64,000 nt of DNA from Acutalibacter muris (GTDB lineage Bacteria > Bacillota > Clostridia > Oscillospirales > Acutalibacteraceae), in NCBI RefSeq assembly GCF_002201475.1, contig NZ_CP021422.1, positions 620,001-684,000 of the forward strand, written 5' to 3'. The notes beneath the pieces were generated by a model. That model had not been told where the DNA came from. It did no database searches and saw only the letters and a list, made by a program, of their open reading frames with translations. Positions 51,831 to 60,806 of the stretch are shown piece after piece. Each line of letters begins with the position of its first letter. Within the stretch, counting starts at the first letter, position 1. A program made the position numbers and the translations under genes.

Positions 51831-54800
51831 ATGACGTCTACTGTTAAACGGAAAAGCATGGCGCTGGTCATGGCACTGCTTCTGTGCTTTTCCATGTTCG
51901 TCAGCTTCGGAACTACGGCCCAGGCCGCTGGAGAGCGCTCGGAAATCTATATGGTGAGCTTCCCCCGTGACGCGGAAAGCAACCGCGACCATTGGGACCG
52001 GGACAACCTCCAGTTCATGAACGGTTGGTATATGGAGGCTTATGATATGTTCGCCACCTTTGCCGTTGGCTCCCATGAGGGCAAGGTGGCGTATTGTATT
52101 GAGCCGGGTACACCCATCGACAACGCCCACACGTTTACCGCCAAGGACGAAACATTTTGGGACAACTATCCGTCCTCGCTCAACAAGACTATCGACGCGG
52201 ACACTATCAAATCCCTGATTGGGCGCATCCTGCAGTACGGCTACACCGGCAATATTGATCCCACCTGGGTATCTCAGAACAGCGCCGCAGCTGACAAGCT
52301 GGCACACGTTTATGCAACCCAGCTTCTGATTTGGGAAACTATCGTTGGCGAGAGGGATGAGCAGTTTGCTCACGTCAGCACCGGCGGGAAAAATCCTGTG
52401 CTTGATTTCATCAAGCCTGGGCATCCTCTGCGCTCCCGGATCATGGACAAGTATAATTCCATGGTCACCAGCGTCCAGAATCACAGCAAAGTGCCGTCCT
52501 TCATGGCGAAAAGCCGGGGCAAGGCTCCCACTATTGAGTTGGAATGGGATGGCAACCAGTACACTGCCAAGCTCACCGATGACAACAAAGTGCTGGGGAA
52601 CTACAATTTTACCTCTGACTACACTGCAATGAAGTTCACCACCAGCGGCAACGTACTGACCATCACCAGTCCCACAGCTCCTACTGGTGATGTAACCGTC
52701 AGTGCCAGCAAAAAGGACTCTAAGCGCATGGGCCTGGTTGTGTGGGATGACGGCTCCTTCGGCCCCGGCGTTGGGCAGCAGAACACGGTCACCTACACCC
52801 AATCCGTTACCGACCCTATTGCCGCCTATCTCAAGCTGAACGTGTCCTACGGCTCCGCAAAGATCGTCAAGACCTCTGAGGACGGCAAAGTGGAGGGTAT
52901 CACCTTCCGCATCACCGGCAGCAGCATCGACCAGACCGTCACCACCAACAGCCGTGGCGAGGTGCAGATCGACAACCTGCAGCCGGGAGAATACACCGTC
53001 ACGGAGCAGGTGGATGGCGACTATGTCCCCCAGGAGCCGCAGAAGGTAACTGTGCAGGCCGGACAGACGGCGACCGTCAGCTTCAATAACAGCTTGCAGA
53101 AAGGCTCCCTGACCGTTACCAAGAATAGCGAGGACGGCTTGAATTCTGGTGTTCGTTTCCACTTATATGGGACTTCCAGTATGGGCGAAACTGTGGATCT
53201 GTACGCCACTACCAACATCTCTGGTGTAGCGCAGTTCACCGATGTGCCTATTGGCAGCGGGTACACCCTGGAGGAAGTGGATACGGCTGTCCGCTATGTT
53301 GTACCCGCCACTCAGACTGCCAATATTGAGTGGGAGAAGGTTACCAATGCCACCTTCCGCAATGTCCTCAAGAAGTTTAATATCACTCTTAACAAGGTGG
53401 ACGGCGAAACAGGCACTCAGCAGGGCGACACCACTTTGGCAGGCGCTGTGTACGGCGTGTATAAGGACGGCGAGTTGGTGGACACCTACACCACAGATTC
53501 TGACGGACATTTTACCACCAGCTACTATGTGTGTGATTCCGGTTGGACGGTTCAGGAAATCACTCCCAGCGAGGGATATCCGCTGGACGAAACCTCCTAC
53601 CCCGCGGGCGCTGATCCCAAACAGTATGAGGTGGAATTCAACTCGGCCCCGGCTCTCACCAGCCCTGAAACCGTGCAGAAGAGCAAAATCACGCCCATCA
53701 AGCATTGTGACGATGGATCCACGCAGATCGAGACCCCGGAGGTGGGCGCGGAGTTTGCCGTATTCCTGAAGTCCTCTGGCAGCTATGACAGCGCCAAGGA
53801 GTCCGAGAGGGACTACCTGGTTTGTGACGAAAACGGCTATGCGGAAACCAAGCTGCTCCCCTATGGTGTGTACACCGTCCGTCAGACTAAGGGCTGGGAC
53901 GGGCGCGAGCTCATGAAGGATTTTGACGTGTTCATCAATAAGGACGGCGGCGTATACCGGTATCTTATCAACAACGCGCCGTTCACCAGCTACGTCAAGG
54001 TCATTAAGACCGATTCCGAGACCGGAAAGGCTATCCCCTATGCCGGGGCCGGGTTCCAGATTTACGACCCCAATGGGCAGCTCGTCACCATGCGGTTCAC
54101 CTATCCGGCGGTGACGGAAATCGACACCTTCTATACCACCACAGATGGCACCCTCATTACCCCAGAGGTTCTGCCCTACGGCACAGGCTACTCCCTGGTG
54201 GAAGTGCAGGCTCCTTACGGCTATGTGCTGAACTCTGAGCCTGTTTATTTTGACATTACCCCTGCTGGCTCCACAGAGGTAAGTGATGTCACCGTGGTAG
54301 AAGTAGAGCGGCCCAATATGCCGCAAAAGGGCGCCATCAGCATTACCAAGCAGGGCGAGGTATTCTCCTCCGTGACAGCTCTGGGCGGCGCGGCCACCGA
54401 TGAGGACGGCAATGAAGTTGAACTCCCTGTCAGCTATCAGCCTGTCTATGAGGAAAAGCAGTTGGCTGGCGCGGTCTACGAGGTAACCGCTGCCGAGGAT
54501 ATCGTCACCCCGGACAGCACCCTGCGCTATTCCGCAGGCGAGGTAGTTGCCACCCTTACGACCGCCCAGGACGGCCCTGTTGCCACTGAACCCCTCTACC
54601 TGGGGAAGTACCTGGTGCGGGAGATCAAGGCCCCGTTTGGCACGGTTCTGGACACGGAAACGCATACTGTGGAGTTGACCTATGCTGGGCAGGAGGTAGA
54701 GATCACCGAGACTGGCGCCACCCTGCACGACGACCGGCAGAAGATAAAAATCAACCTGGAGAAGGTGTTAGAGCAGGACGAGCGGTTCCAGATTGGGATG

Positions 54801-56285
54801 AACGGCGAAATTGCCACCGTGCAGTTTGGCCTGTACGCCAGCGAGGATATCACCGCTGTAGATGGCTCCGTTATTCCTGCCGATGGGCTGATTGAGACCA
54901 TTAACTGTGCGGAAGATGGTTCCATAGTGTTTGCCACCGACCTCCCTCTGGGCAGCTATTACGTCAAGGAGATCAGCACCGACAAGCATTATACCCTGCC
55001 CGATACTGTGTACCCCATTGTGTTCGAGTATGCCGGGCCAGATGTTGCGCTGGTGAAGGTTGCCCTGAACGACGGCGAACCTATCACCAACGAACTCATC
55101 TACAGCAGCATCAAGGGCCTGAAAATTGACCGGGAGAATCAGGAAACCATCGCCGGTGCGCTGTTTGGATTGTTCCGCCCGGATGCACTGCAATTCACTT
55201 CCGAGACCGCCATACTGACATCTACCTCAGATGAGAAAGGCGTGTTCAGCTTTGAGGATGTTCCTCTGGGAAATTGGATCGTCCGGGAACTGCAGCCTGC
55301 CGAAGGGTATCTTCCCAATACCGACATCCACCATGTCCAGGTAGAGCGCGACGAGCAGATTGTTGAAATCAACGTGGTAAATGACCGTATCCCGGAGCTG
55401 GGAACTACCGCCAACATCGGCGGCGAGAAGGAGGTAAACGCCACCGAAATCTTTACCCTGGAAGATGTAGTGGAGTACACCCATCTGGTACCGGGCAAGG
55501 AGTACACCGTCAAGGGTGTGCTTATGGACAAGGCCACCGGCGAAGCGCTGAAAATCAATGGTGCAGAGGCGCGTTCTGAAACCGCCTTCACCCCTGAGAA
55601 CCCCAGCGGTACGGTCACGGTTGTGTTTGAATTTGATTCCAAGTATATCAAGGCCGACACCGATATTGTGGTGTTCGAGAGTCTGTATCAGGAGGGCCGG
55701 GAGCTGGCAATCCATGCTGACCTGGAAGATGAAAGCCAGACCGTGACCGTTCATGTGCCGGAGATCGGCACCCAGGCAACTATCGGAGAGGAAAAAGAGG
55801 TTACCATCGACGGGCCGATTACTATCGACGATGTGGTGGCGTTTAAGAATCTGACTCCTGGCAAGGAGTACAAGCTGGTGGGTGTCCTCATGGACAAGGC
55901 CACCGGTAATCCGTTCAAGGTTGGCGATAAAGAAATCCGTGCCGAGGCCACTTTTACCACTGAAAAGGCCGATGGCGAAACTGTAGTAAAGTTCACCTTC
56001 GACGGCAGCGGCATCACCCAGGCCACGGAAATCGTGGTGTTCGAAACGCTCTATCAGGGCGAGGTGAAGATTGCTGCTCATGAGGATATCAACGATGAAG
56101 GCCAGACTGTGAAGGTCGTGCCGGTCACTCCCGGCAAGCCCACCACGCCTAACCCCGGCAACCCGCAGACCGGCGACCGCTCCATTATGGGTTTCTGGAT
56201 CGGTCTGGGCGCCATCGCGCTGGGCGGGTTGGCGGCTGGCATCATCATGTACAACAGAAAGAAAAAAGAGGATGGTGAGCGATGA
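51831..56285 (+). CDS. Thioester/SpaA/VaFE surface adhesin with sortase motif
   Basis: 1484 residues. Signal peptide (cleavage after AQA near 31), then a thioester domain (KVAYCIEPGTPI, later ATQLLIWETIVGE: the Cys and Gln that form the bond). About eight SpaA/Cna-B-like domains follow (examples GEYTVTEQV, YLVREIKAPFG, NWIVRELQPAEGY), then two VaFE repeats (GKEYTVKGVLMDKATGEALK and GKEYKLVGVLMDKATGNPFK). NPQTG, a hydrophobic helix and NRKKKEDGER form a sortase anchor. It probably attaches covalently to host or cell partners and supports contact during transfer. AAAGGAGA precedes ATG 51831. No sortase is in the window. Confidence 0.92.
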   Translation: MTSTVKRKSMALVMALLLCFSMFVSFGTTAQAAGERSEIYMVSFPRDAESNRDHWDRDNLQFMNGWYMEAYDMFATFAVGSHEGKVAYCIEPGTPIDNAHTFTAKDETFWDNYPSSLNKTIDADTIKSLIGRILQYGYTGNIDPTWVSQNSAAADKLAHVYATQLLIWETIVGERDEQFAHVSTGGKNPVLDFIKPGHPLRSRIMDKYNSMVTSVQNHSKVPSFMAKSRGKAPTIELEWDGNQYTAKLTDDNKVLGNYNFTSDYTAMKFTTSGNVLTITSPTAPTGDVTVSASKKDSKRMGLVVWDDGSFGPGVGQQNTVTYTQSVTDPIAAYLKLNVSYGSAKIVKTSEDGKVEGITFRITGSSIDQTVTTNSRGEVQIDNLQPGEYTVTEQVDGDYVPQEPQKVTVQAGQTATVSFNNSLQKGSLTVTKNSEDGLNSGVRFHLYGTSSMGETVDLYATTNISGVAQFTDVPIGSGYTLEEVDTAVRYVVPATQTANIEWEKVTNATFRNVLKKFNITLNKVDGETGTQQGDTTLAGAVYGVYKDGELVDTYTTDSDGHFTTSYYVCDSGWTVQEITPSEGYPLDETSYPAGADPKQYEVEFNSAPALTSPETVQKSKITPIKHCDDGSTQIETPEVGAEFAVFLKSSGSYDSAKESERDYLVCDENGYAETKLLPYGVYTVRQTKGWDGRELMKDFDVFINKDGGVYRYLINNAPFTSYVKVIKTDSETGKAIPYAGAGFQIYDPNGQLVTMRFTYPAVTEIDTFYTTTDGTLITPEVLPYGTGYSLVEVQAPYGYVLNSEPVYFDITPAGSTEVSDVTVVEVERPNMPQKGAISITKQGEVFSSVTALGGAATDEDGNEVELPVSYQPVYEEKQLAGAVYEVTAAEDIVTPDSTLRYSAGEVVATLTTAQDGPVATEPLYLGKYLVREIKAPFGTVLDTETHTVELTYAGQEVEITETGATLHDDRQKIKINLEKVLEQDERFQIGMNGEIATVQFGLYASEDITAVDGSVIPADGLIETINCAEDGSIVFATDLPLGSYYVKEISTDKHYTLPDTVYPIVFEYAGPDVALVKVALNDGEPITNELIYSSIKGLKIDRENQETIAGALFGLFRPDALQFTSETAILTSTSDEKGVFSFEDVPLGNWIVRELQPAEGYLPNTDIHHVQVERDEQIVEINVVNDRIPELGTTANIGGEKEVNATEIFTLEDVVEYTHLVPGKEYTVKGVLMDKATGEALKINGAEARSETAFTPENPSGTVTVVFEFDSKYIKADTDIVVFESLYQEGRELAIHADLEDESQTVTVHVPEIGTQATIGEEKEVTIDGPITIDDVVAFKNLTPGKEYKLVGVLMDKATGNPFKVGDKEIRAEATFTTEKADGETVVKFTFDGSGITQATEIVVFETLYQGEVKIAAHEDINDEGQTVKVVPVTPGKPTTPNPGNPQTGDRSIMGFWIGLGAIALGGLAAGIIMYNRKKKEDGER

Positions 56286-56620
56286 AGAAGGTGTATATCT
56301 GCGCGCCCCTTTCGGGGGACGTGCAGGACAATCTAGAAAAAGCAAAACGCTATAGCGAATACGCACTGAGGTGCGGGGCGGCTCCGGTCACCCCGCATTT
56401 TTATGCGCTGTGTTTGGATGACAGCATCCCGGAGGAACGTGAGATGGGTATGGCTGCCGGGCTTAGTCTTCTGTGGTTTTGCGATGAGGTTTGGATGTTC
56501 GGTGACCAGACTACGGACGGCATGAGGGCAGAAATCAAGCTGGCACACAATCTCAATATCAAAGTTAGGATTATCAAGGAACACGAAATCAAAAAAGTGA
56601 TAGGAGATGTTTCAGCATGA
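56282..56620 (+). CDS. DUF4406-like nucleoside deoxyribosyltransferase fold protein
   Basis: 112 residues. KVYICAPLSGDVQDNLEKAK and LWFCDEVWMFGDQTTDGMRA fit DUF4406 (nucleoside 2-deoxyribosyltransferase-like), small proteins common in phages and conjugative elements. The ATG overlaps the adhesin stop as ATGA. Substrate binding at the acidic centre (E-W, GMRAEIK) is inferred from family; the reaction is not known. Confidence 0.78.
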   Translation: MKKVYICAPLSGDVQDNLEKAKRYSEYALRCGAAPVTPHFYALCLDDSIPEEREMGMAAGLSLLWFCDEVWMFGDQTTDGMRAEIKLAHNLNIKVRIIKEHEIKKVIGDVSA

Positions 56621-56949
56621 GAAAAAGATGGAAAAAGTTTTTGCTTTGCACTGTGTTCGCAGTGCTGCTGGTGCCGGTTCTGGCGGCTCCCGCCATGGCG
56701 ACCGGCGATGTGGCAGGCGCTATCCAGAGCACCTGGACAACAGCGCAGGGGCAGATCCGCACAGTTGTCGACAATGTGGTGTTCCCTGTAATAGACATGA
56801 TTTTGGCGATTTTATTCTTCGTCAAACTGGGGACCGCTTATTTCGACTACAAGAAGCATGGACAGTTTGAGTTCACGGCTCCGGCGATCCTGTTCGCCTG
56901 CCTTATCTTCATGATGACAGCCCCACTCTATATCTGGACGATTCTGTAA
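56617..56949 (+). CDS. VirB2-like pilin subunit candidate (DUF3852)
   Basis: 110 residues: signal sequence to AMA at about 28, then two transmembrane helices (VIDMILAILFFVKLGTAYFD and APAILFACLIFMMTAPLYIW). The layout equals VirB2/TrbC-like pilin subunits and DUF3852 proteins of Clostridia conjugative elements. The ATG overlaps the DUF4406 stop. It would form part of the mating channel; the other channel genes are missing downstream. Confidence 0.7.
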   Translation: MRKRWKKFLLCTVFAVLLVPVLAAPAMATGDVAGAIQSTWTTAQGQIRTVVDNVVFPVIDMILAILFFVKLGTAYFDYKKHGQFEFTAPAILFACLIFMMTAPLYIWTIL

Positions 56950-56964
56950 AATTATACACGGAGT

Positions 56965-56987
56965 GGGAGGGGCAATGCGCCCCTCCT
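56965..56987 (+). terminator. Hairpin after the VirB2-like gene
   Basis: GGAGGGGC (56966-56973) pairs with GCCCCTCC (56979-56986) across AATGC. T-rich sequence follows only later, so it may be an attenuator in the transfer operon. Confidence 0.6.
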
Positions 56988-57005
56988 GCTTACATTTTAT
57001 AGGTG

Positions 57006-57086
57006 GTGATTTCTATTTTTGATTGGTTAGGGGACATTCTCGGCGGCATCGGAAGTGCTGTCGGCGGGGTGTTTGATACGATTGGA
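57006..57086 (+). pseudogene. N-terminal stub of a VirB6-like transfer protein
   Basis: GTG 57006 starts 27 codons (ISIFDWLGDILGGIGSAVGG) rich in Gly, like the front of VirB6/TrbL-like membrane proteins that normally follow the DUF3852 gene. After VFDTIG the sequence changes to relaxase tail. The rest of the gene is deleted. Confidence 0.5.
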
Positions 57087-57682
57087 GAAATCGGTTGCGC
57101 TCGGAGAGCAAGGATGTGCTTGCTGAAATTGTCTCGCAGATAAATGCTGGCGGATATTCTGATCCGCACTTAGAGGAACTGCTGGTGCAGCTTGCCCGGC
57201 GGCTGTCTCGCACCAAGGGCAAAAAAGTGTATGGGTATCTCAAGGCAGATGTGAAAGCAATCATTGACTCTATTGTCGATGAGATTGCAAAGGACAATCG
57301 TATTTCTTCGCTTTACGATTTATGGTACAAACAACGTGAAAATGTGCTGCGCACCTACAACAGCAGCCTGCCGGAGAGAATTCCGCTGTCACAGAATAAG
57401 GAGTTCAAAGCGATTAAGAACGCCATCGTCCAGGCGGCTATGGATTTGATGTTGGATAGCCAGCAGAACCAAGATGTGGCTGAAGATGATGTTGAGATCA
57501 CACATGGGCGCTCACTCTCGGTTGCTGGTACTGGTATTGGAATGAACGCCCTGCGCCTGCTCCAGCAGACAAGCCAAATACTACAAAATGAAGTTCGGCC
57601 TGTCTATCAGGACAGAAGAGTCGACCGCAAGCTGCGCCGGAAGATCAACGAGAAGAAGCAGGCGCAGGGTTTGCGGCAATAA
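57087..57682 (+). pseudogene. C-terminal fragment of a conjugative relaxase (MobP3-like)
   Basis: About 196 codons of helical sequence (VSQINAGGYSDPHLEELLVQ, KAIIDSIVDEIAKDNRISSL, DRKLRRKINEKKQAQGLRQ) resembling the tails of MobP3-type relaxases. The catalytic N-terminal domain is absent. The fragment is joined to the VirB6-like stub, so the intervening transfer module has been deleted. A product from ATG 57112 is possible but would not nick DNA. Confidence 0.6.
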
Positions 57683-57695
57683 AAAATATCGTAAA

Positions 57696-57725
57696 AGAGG
57701 GCCGCGCCATCTGGTGCGGCCCTCT
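57696..57725 (+). terminator. Hairpin before the DUF3991 gene
   Basis: AGAGGGCCGC pairs with GCGGCCCTCT across 10 nt. No T run follows; AAAGGAG comes directly after. Possibly an attenuator or mRNA boundary. Confidence 0.55.
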
Positions 57726-57739
57726 TGGAAAGGAGTTTC

Positions 57740-58372
57740 ATGTCAGGATTTATTCCTTTTACAGACGAGCAGAAAGAAAAGGCTCGGCGCACCGATCTGG
57801 CTGGATTGCTCCGCAGCCAGGGTGAAACACTTCGCAAGTCAGGCTCGGAATTGGAGTGGCTGGATGGTTCGCAGAAGGTCACCATCCGGGGCAATTTGTG
57901 GTTCCACCAATACGAGCAGGTGGGCGGCGACTCCATCGACTTCGTGAGAAAATTTTATCACAAATCCTATCCAGAAGCAATGGAATATTTGTTGGGGCAG
58001 AGTGGCGGTGTGCTTTCCGTCATGTCGCCTGCAAGAAAGGTTACGCCCAAATTTGAATTGCCGCCTGCCAACGATAATATGCGGCGGGTGTTCGCCTACC
58101 TGCTGAACCGGCGCGGTATCGATAAAGATGTGCTGTATGCTTTTGTCCATAAGAAGATGATATACGAATCCGCACAGTACCACAACGTGGTATTCGTAGG
58201 TTTTGATAAAGACGGCACTCCACGCCACGCCAACAAACGTGGTACTGGTTCAGTCTCCACCTATAAGGGCAACGCAGTTGGGAGTGTGCCGGAGTACAGT
58301 TTTCATTGGAACGGTAGGAGCGACAGGCTATTGAGATTGGCAACCAGTGTCAAATTACGGTCAGCGGCGTAG
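57740..58372 (+). pseudogene. DUF3991/TOPRIM protein, truncated
   Basis: The N-terminal zinc/primase-like region (IPFTDEQKEKARRTDLAGLL, GDSIDFVRKFYHKSYPEAME) and DUF3991 (NRRGIDKDVLYAFVHKKMIY) are intact. After SFHWNGRSDRL, where the TOPRIM domain should begin, the frame becomes unrelated and ends at 58372. These proteins are primase-like replication helpers of conjugative elements. ATG 57740 with AAAGGAG is the correct start. The right part has been lost at a junction with integrase remnants. Confidence 0.72.
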
Positions 58373-58981
58373 TCCATGAAAGCACGGATTGCAGCAAATT
58401 GGGTATTTCCCAATTTACTGAAAAAGAAAACAACACAGAATAATTATCATCTACTCGCCCGGTTGCATATAGGAAAGCGTACAGTTTCTTCAGATACAGC
58501 CGTACATTGTGGATGGTGCTGGGCGGATATTGTTCTGAGCAGACCAAAAGGAACTTCTGGATATGGATTGCTCCAACTCCTGTCATGTCAATGAATCCTT
58601 GCCCTTCCAGCCAGTTGAAATATTTGTGCGTTACCCACCAAATGTCGCAGAGGGTAGCCTTGCCCCTCGAAGCGTACTTGATAGAGAATCGATCCTCCCG
58701 GTGCAGACATAGCTGACAAAGCGGTCGATTTCTAGCTTGGTCCGCTCATAGTGCTTCTTCTGCATATTGCCCTTGAAATGCTTATCATCAATTTCACCCA
58801 TGTAGCGATTGATGATGGTCTGGTCAAAATATGCCAGACCTACGTTTAGATGCCTCCGGATCATAAGCTCCGTGCGTTTTACCAACAGCAACTTTGTGGT
58901 GGTGCTATAGCCTGTCTGTGTTAGGGCAACTTCATAGCTTTCCAATAACCTTTCAATCGGTATTTTCCTTTTTGCTTGCAC
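58350..58981 (-). pseudogene. Tyrosine-recombinase (integrase) N-terminal remnant, frameshifted
   Basis: Codons from 58981 encode a core-binding (SAM-like) domain (RKIPIERLLESYEVALTQTG, ELMIRRHLNVGLAYFDQTII). The frame breaks near 58640; a continuation in another frame reads YPPSTIHNVRLYLKKLYAFLY. The catalytic domain with R-H-R-Y is missing because the sequence ends at the DUF3991 junction. It shows that a tyrosine-recombinase element once abutted this site. Confidence 0.6.
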
Positions 58982-59172
58982 AATAATTTTCCTTCTTCCG
59001 TAGCAGTCAGGTTAATCCCTGTTTTCTGTAGCTTATTAAACTATTAACGACATGTAAAGTCCTCCAATATTATAATTTTAGCATTATCTCAATATCAATC
59101 TTCAAGGCACTTATCTTTAAGGGGAAAATGTCGATAAAAGTAAAAAGGAATTTTATAAAGGGGGAATATTCG

Positions 59173-59982
59173 ATGGCGCATGGAAATCAAGAGAGGCAAT
59201 TTCCTATATGGGAAATGCTGGCTGCGGTTGCTGCAATATTAGGTGTAGTTTCGAGTGTGTTTTTCTACTTTGATGCTAAGCGGTCAACTGAGAACAAAAT
59301 TGTGGAAGTTCTTGCGGAACGGTATGAATCGGTTGATAGAGAAATGTCCTATGAGCAAGCTCTCGAAGCTGTAGATAAGAACTTTGCGATATTGAAAGAC
59401 GAATATTCCAAATTACAGACGCTGAATGATGATTTGCAAAAGGAAAATAGACTATTGCGGGAAGAGAATATTCAATTAAAACTTGAGGGCAATGAAATAC
59501 AAGTACCTGATACAAGCGGTAATCGGGTACCGGCGATGAAGCCTCAAGACGTGGCGCCAACTGAACAGACATTACCAACGGTTGACCAACCATCAAACGG
59601 CAACGAAGCTAGAGTTTTAAAAATTTCTATTAATCCTGATATCCAGATACATGAGAATTATTATTATGAGTACCCGGATCCAAACAACCCTTCTAGTAAC
59701 ATTATCATAAACTTTGGAAAAGGGATTTCAGGTACATTTTTGTATTCACGAGAATTAACTACACAAGAACGCATAGACTACTCACATAGCGGTAAGCTTT
59801 ACGACAATGATGGAAATGAAATTGGTCAAGAAGGAAATTGGCCGACATTTTGGTCTGAACCAGATGGTAAATTTGCCGTAGAGTTTCCCCAAAATCTACC
59901 AGCAGGTCATTATACATATGAGCTAAATCTAATTATTTCCGGACAATCTGTTTCGGACAAGATAGGTTTTGATATTTCCTGA
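59173..59982 (+). CDS. Single-pass membrane protein with coiled coil and extracellular beta domain
   Basis: 269 residues. One transmembrane helix (about 15-36, MLAAVAAILGVVSSVFFYFD), then a coiled coil (about 65-110, LQTLNDDLQKENRLLREENI) and a C-terminal domain with beta character (KISINPDIQIHENYYYEYPD, HYTYELNLIISGQS). ATG 59173 has GGGGGAA 7 nt upstream; ATG 59128 is an alternative. AT-rich, intact and without homologue known to me. Probably cargo of a lost integrase element. The 58982-59172 stretch before it contains no feature I can support. Confidence 0.6.
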   Translation: MAHGNQERQFPIWEMLAAVAAILGVVSSVFFYFDAKRSTENKIVEVLAERYESVDREMSYEQALEAVDKNFAILKDEYSKLQTLNDDLQKENRLLREENIQLKLEGNEIQVPDTSGNRVPAMKPQDVAPTEQTLPTVDQPSNGNEARVLKISINPDIQIHENYYYEYPDPNNPSSNIIINFGKGISGTFLYSRELTTQERIDYSHSGKLYDNDGNEIGQEGNWPTFWSEPDGKFAVEFPQNLPAGHYTYELNLIISGQSVSDKIGFDIS

Positions 59983-60000
59983 TGCCCCTGTTTTTAAGTA

Positions 60001-60052
60001 AATTAATGGCGACGATGTTGGGACTAACCAACAATTGTGGCCATTAATTTTT
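60001..60052 (+). terminator. Terminator after the coiled-coil protein gene
   Basis: AATTAATGGC pairs with GCCATTAATT; inside, TGTTGG pairs with CCAACA. TTTT follows. Between 60053 and 60212 nothing is recognisable. Confidence 0.7.
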
Positions 60053-60212
60053 ATCACTTCATTTTTGTTTTAAATTTGTTGCCCCCATAGATAGCATGGG
60101 CTTGGACAGGTAGCTATTTAAGCCCACTTTTTATCAAAAATCATTTCAGGCGTTTCCGCGCGTTTTCAATGCTTTCCAATCCTGTTTCTGATAAAAATAA
60201 ATTTCTGATTAC

Positions 60213-60416
60213 CTACGATTGCGGAGCATTGCTATCCCTGACCTTCGGGACGATCTGCTCCTCTTTCTGGAACACATACCCGCACGCACAAGTGAAGTCG
60301 TCAATCAACCGGCCTTTGATGGTGAACACTTCCACTTCATTACCGCAGTTGGGACAAACACGCTCCTCCAGCACAGGCGTCTTGTTCTTTTCTTCGCATC
60401 CACCGAGAACACTCAT
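60213..60416 (-). CDS. Small zinc-ribbon protein
   Basis: 67 residues with CPNCGNEVEVF and CACGYVF, i.e. two CxxC/CxC pairs of a zinc ribbon. Short charged ends. GGGAGG precedes the ATG. It diverges from the broken P-type ATPase gene. Small ribbon proteins of this kind occur next to metal-transport genes; its role is unknown. Confidence 0.65.
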   Translation of the reverse strand: MSVLGGCEEKNKTPVLEERVCPNCGNEVEVFTIKGRLIDDFTCACGYVFQKEEQIVPKVRDSNAPQS

Positions 60417-60436
60417 TTTTCAATACCTCCCTATTC

Positions 60437-60790
60437 TTGATAAAAAGATCGACTTTCGTGGGTGACGGTATCAACGACGCTCCCGTGCTGTCCAGAGCCG
60501 ACATTGGCGTGGCTATGGGAGCGATGGGTTCGGATGCGGCTATTGAAGCGGCAGGTATTGCTTTGATGGACGACGATCCCATAAAGATTGCAAAGGCCAT
60601 TAAGATTTTCCGGAAGTGCCTGTAGATCGTCTATCAGAACATCACTATGGCCTTGGGCGTCAAGTTTGCCTGCCTGATTTTGGGCGCTGTGGGCATTGCC
60701 AATATGTATCTGGCTATCTTCGCGGACGTGGGCGTGATGATCCTGGCGGTGCTGAACGCCATCCGCTGTCTATTCGTCAAGAAACTGTGA
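60437..60790 (+). pseudogene. Heavy-metal P-type ATPase C-terminal fragment with an in-frame TAG
   Basis: The fragment begins at STFVGDGINDAPVLSRADIG (the hinge motif of P1B-ATPases), then reads GIALMDDDPIKIAKAI. TAG at 60625 follows FRKCL where the family has a basic residue, and the frame continues IVYQNITMALGVKFACLILG through the last two helices to VKKL. The phosphorylation DKTGT part is absent. A lost Zn/Cd/Co or Cu exporter. Confidence 0.8.
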
Positions 60791-60806
60791 GAAAGGAAGG
60801 GGTCCC

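Noticed and set aside
51282..54728. Very long minus-strand open frames opposite the lipoprotein and adhesin genes
   Set aside because: They mirror the repetitive, GC-biased coding of the plus-strand genes, have no ribosome sites or recognisable domains, and the sense proteins are clear.
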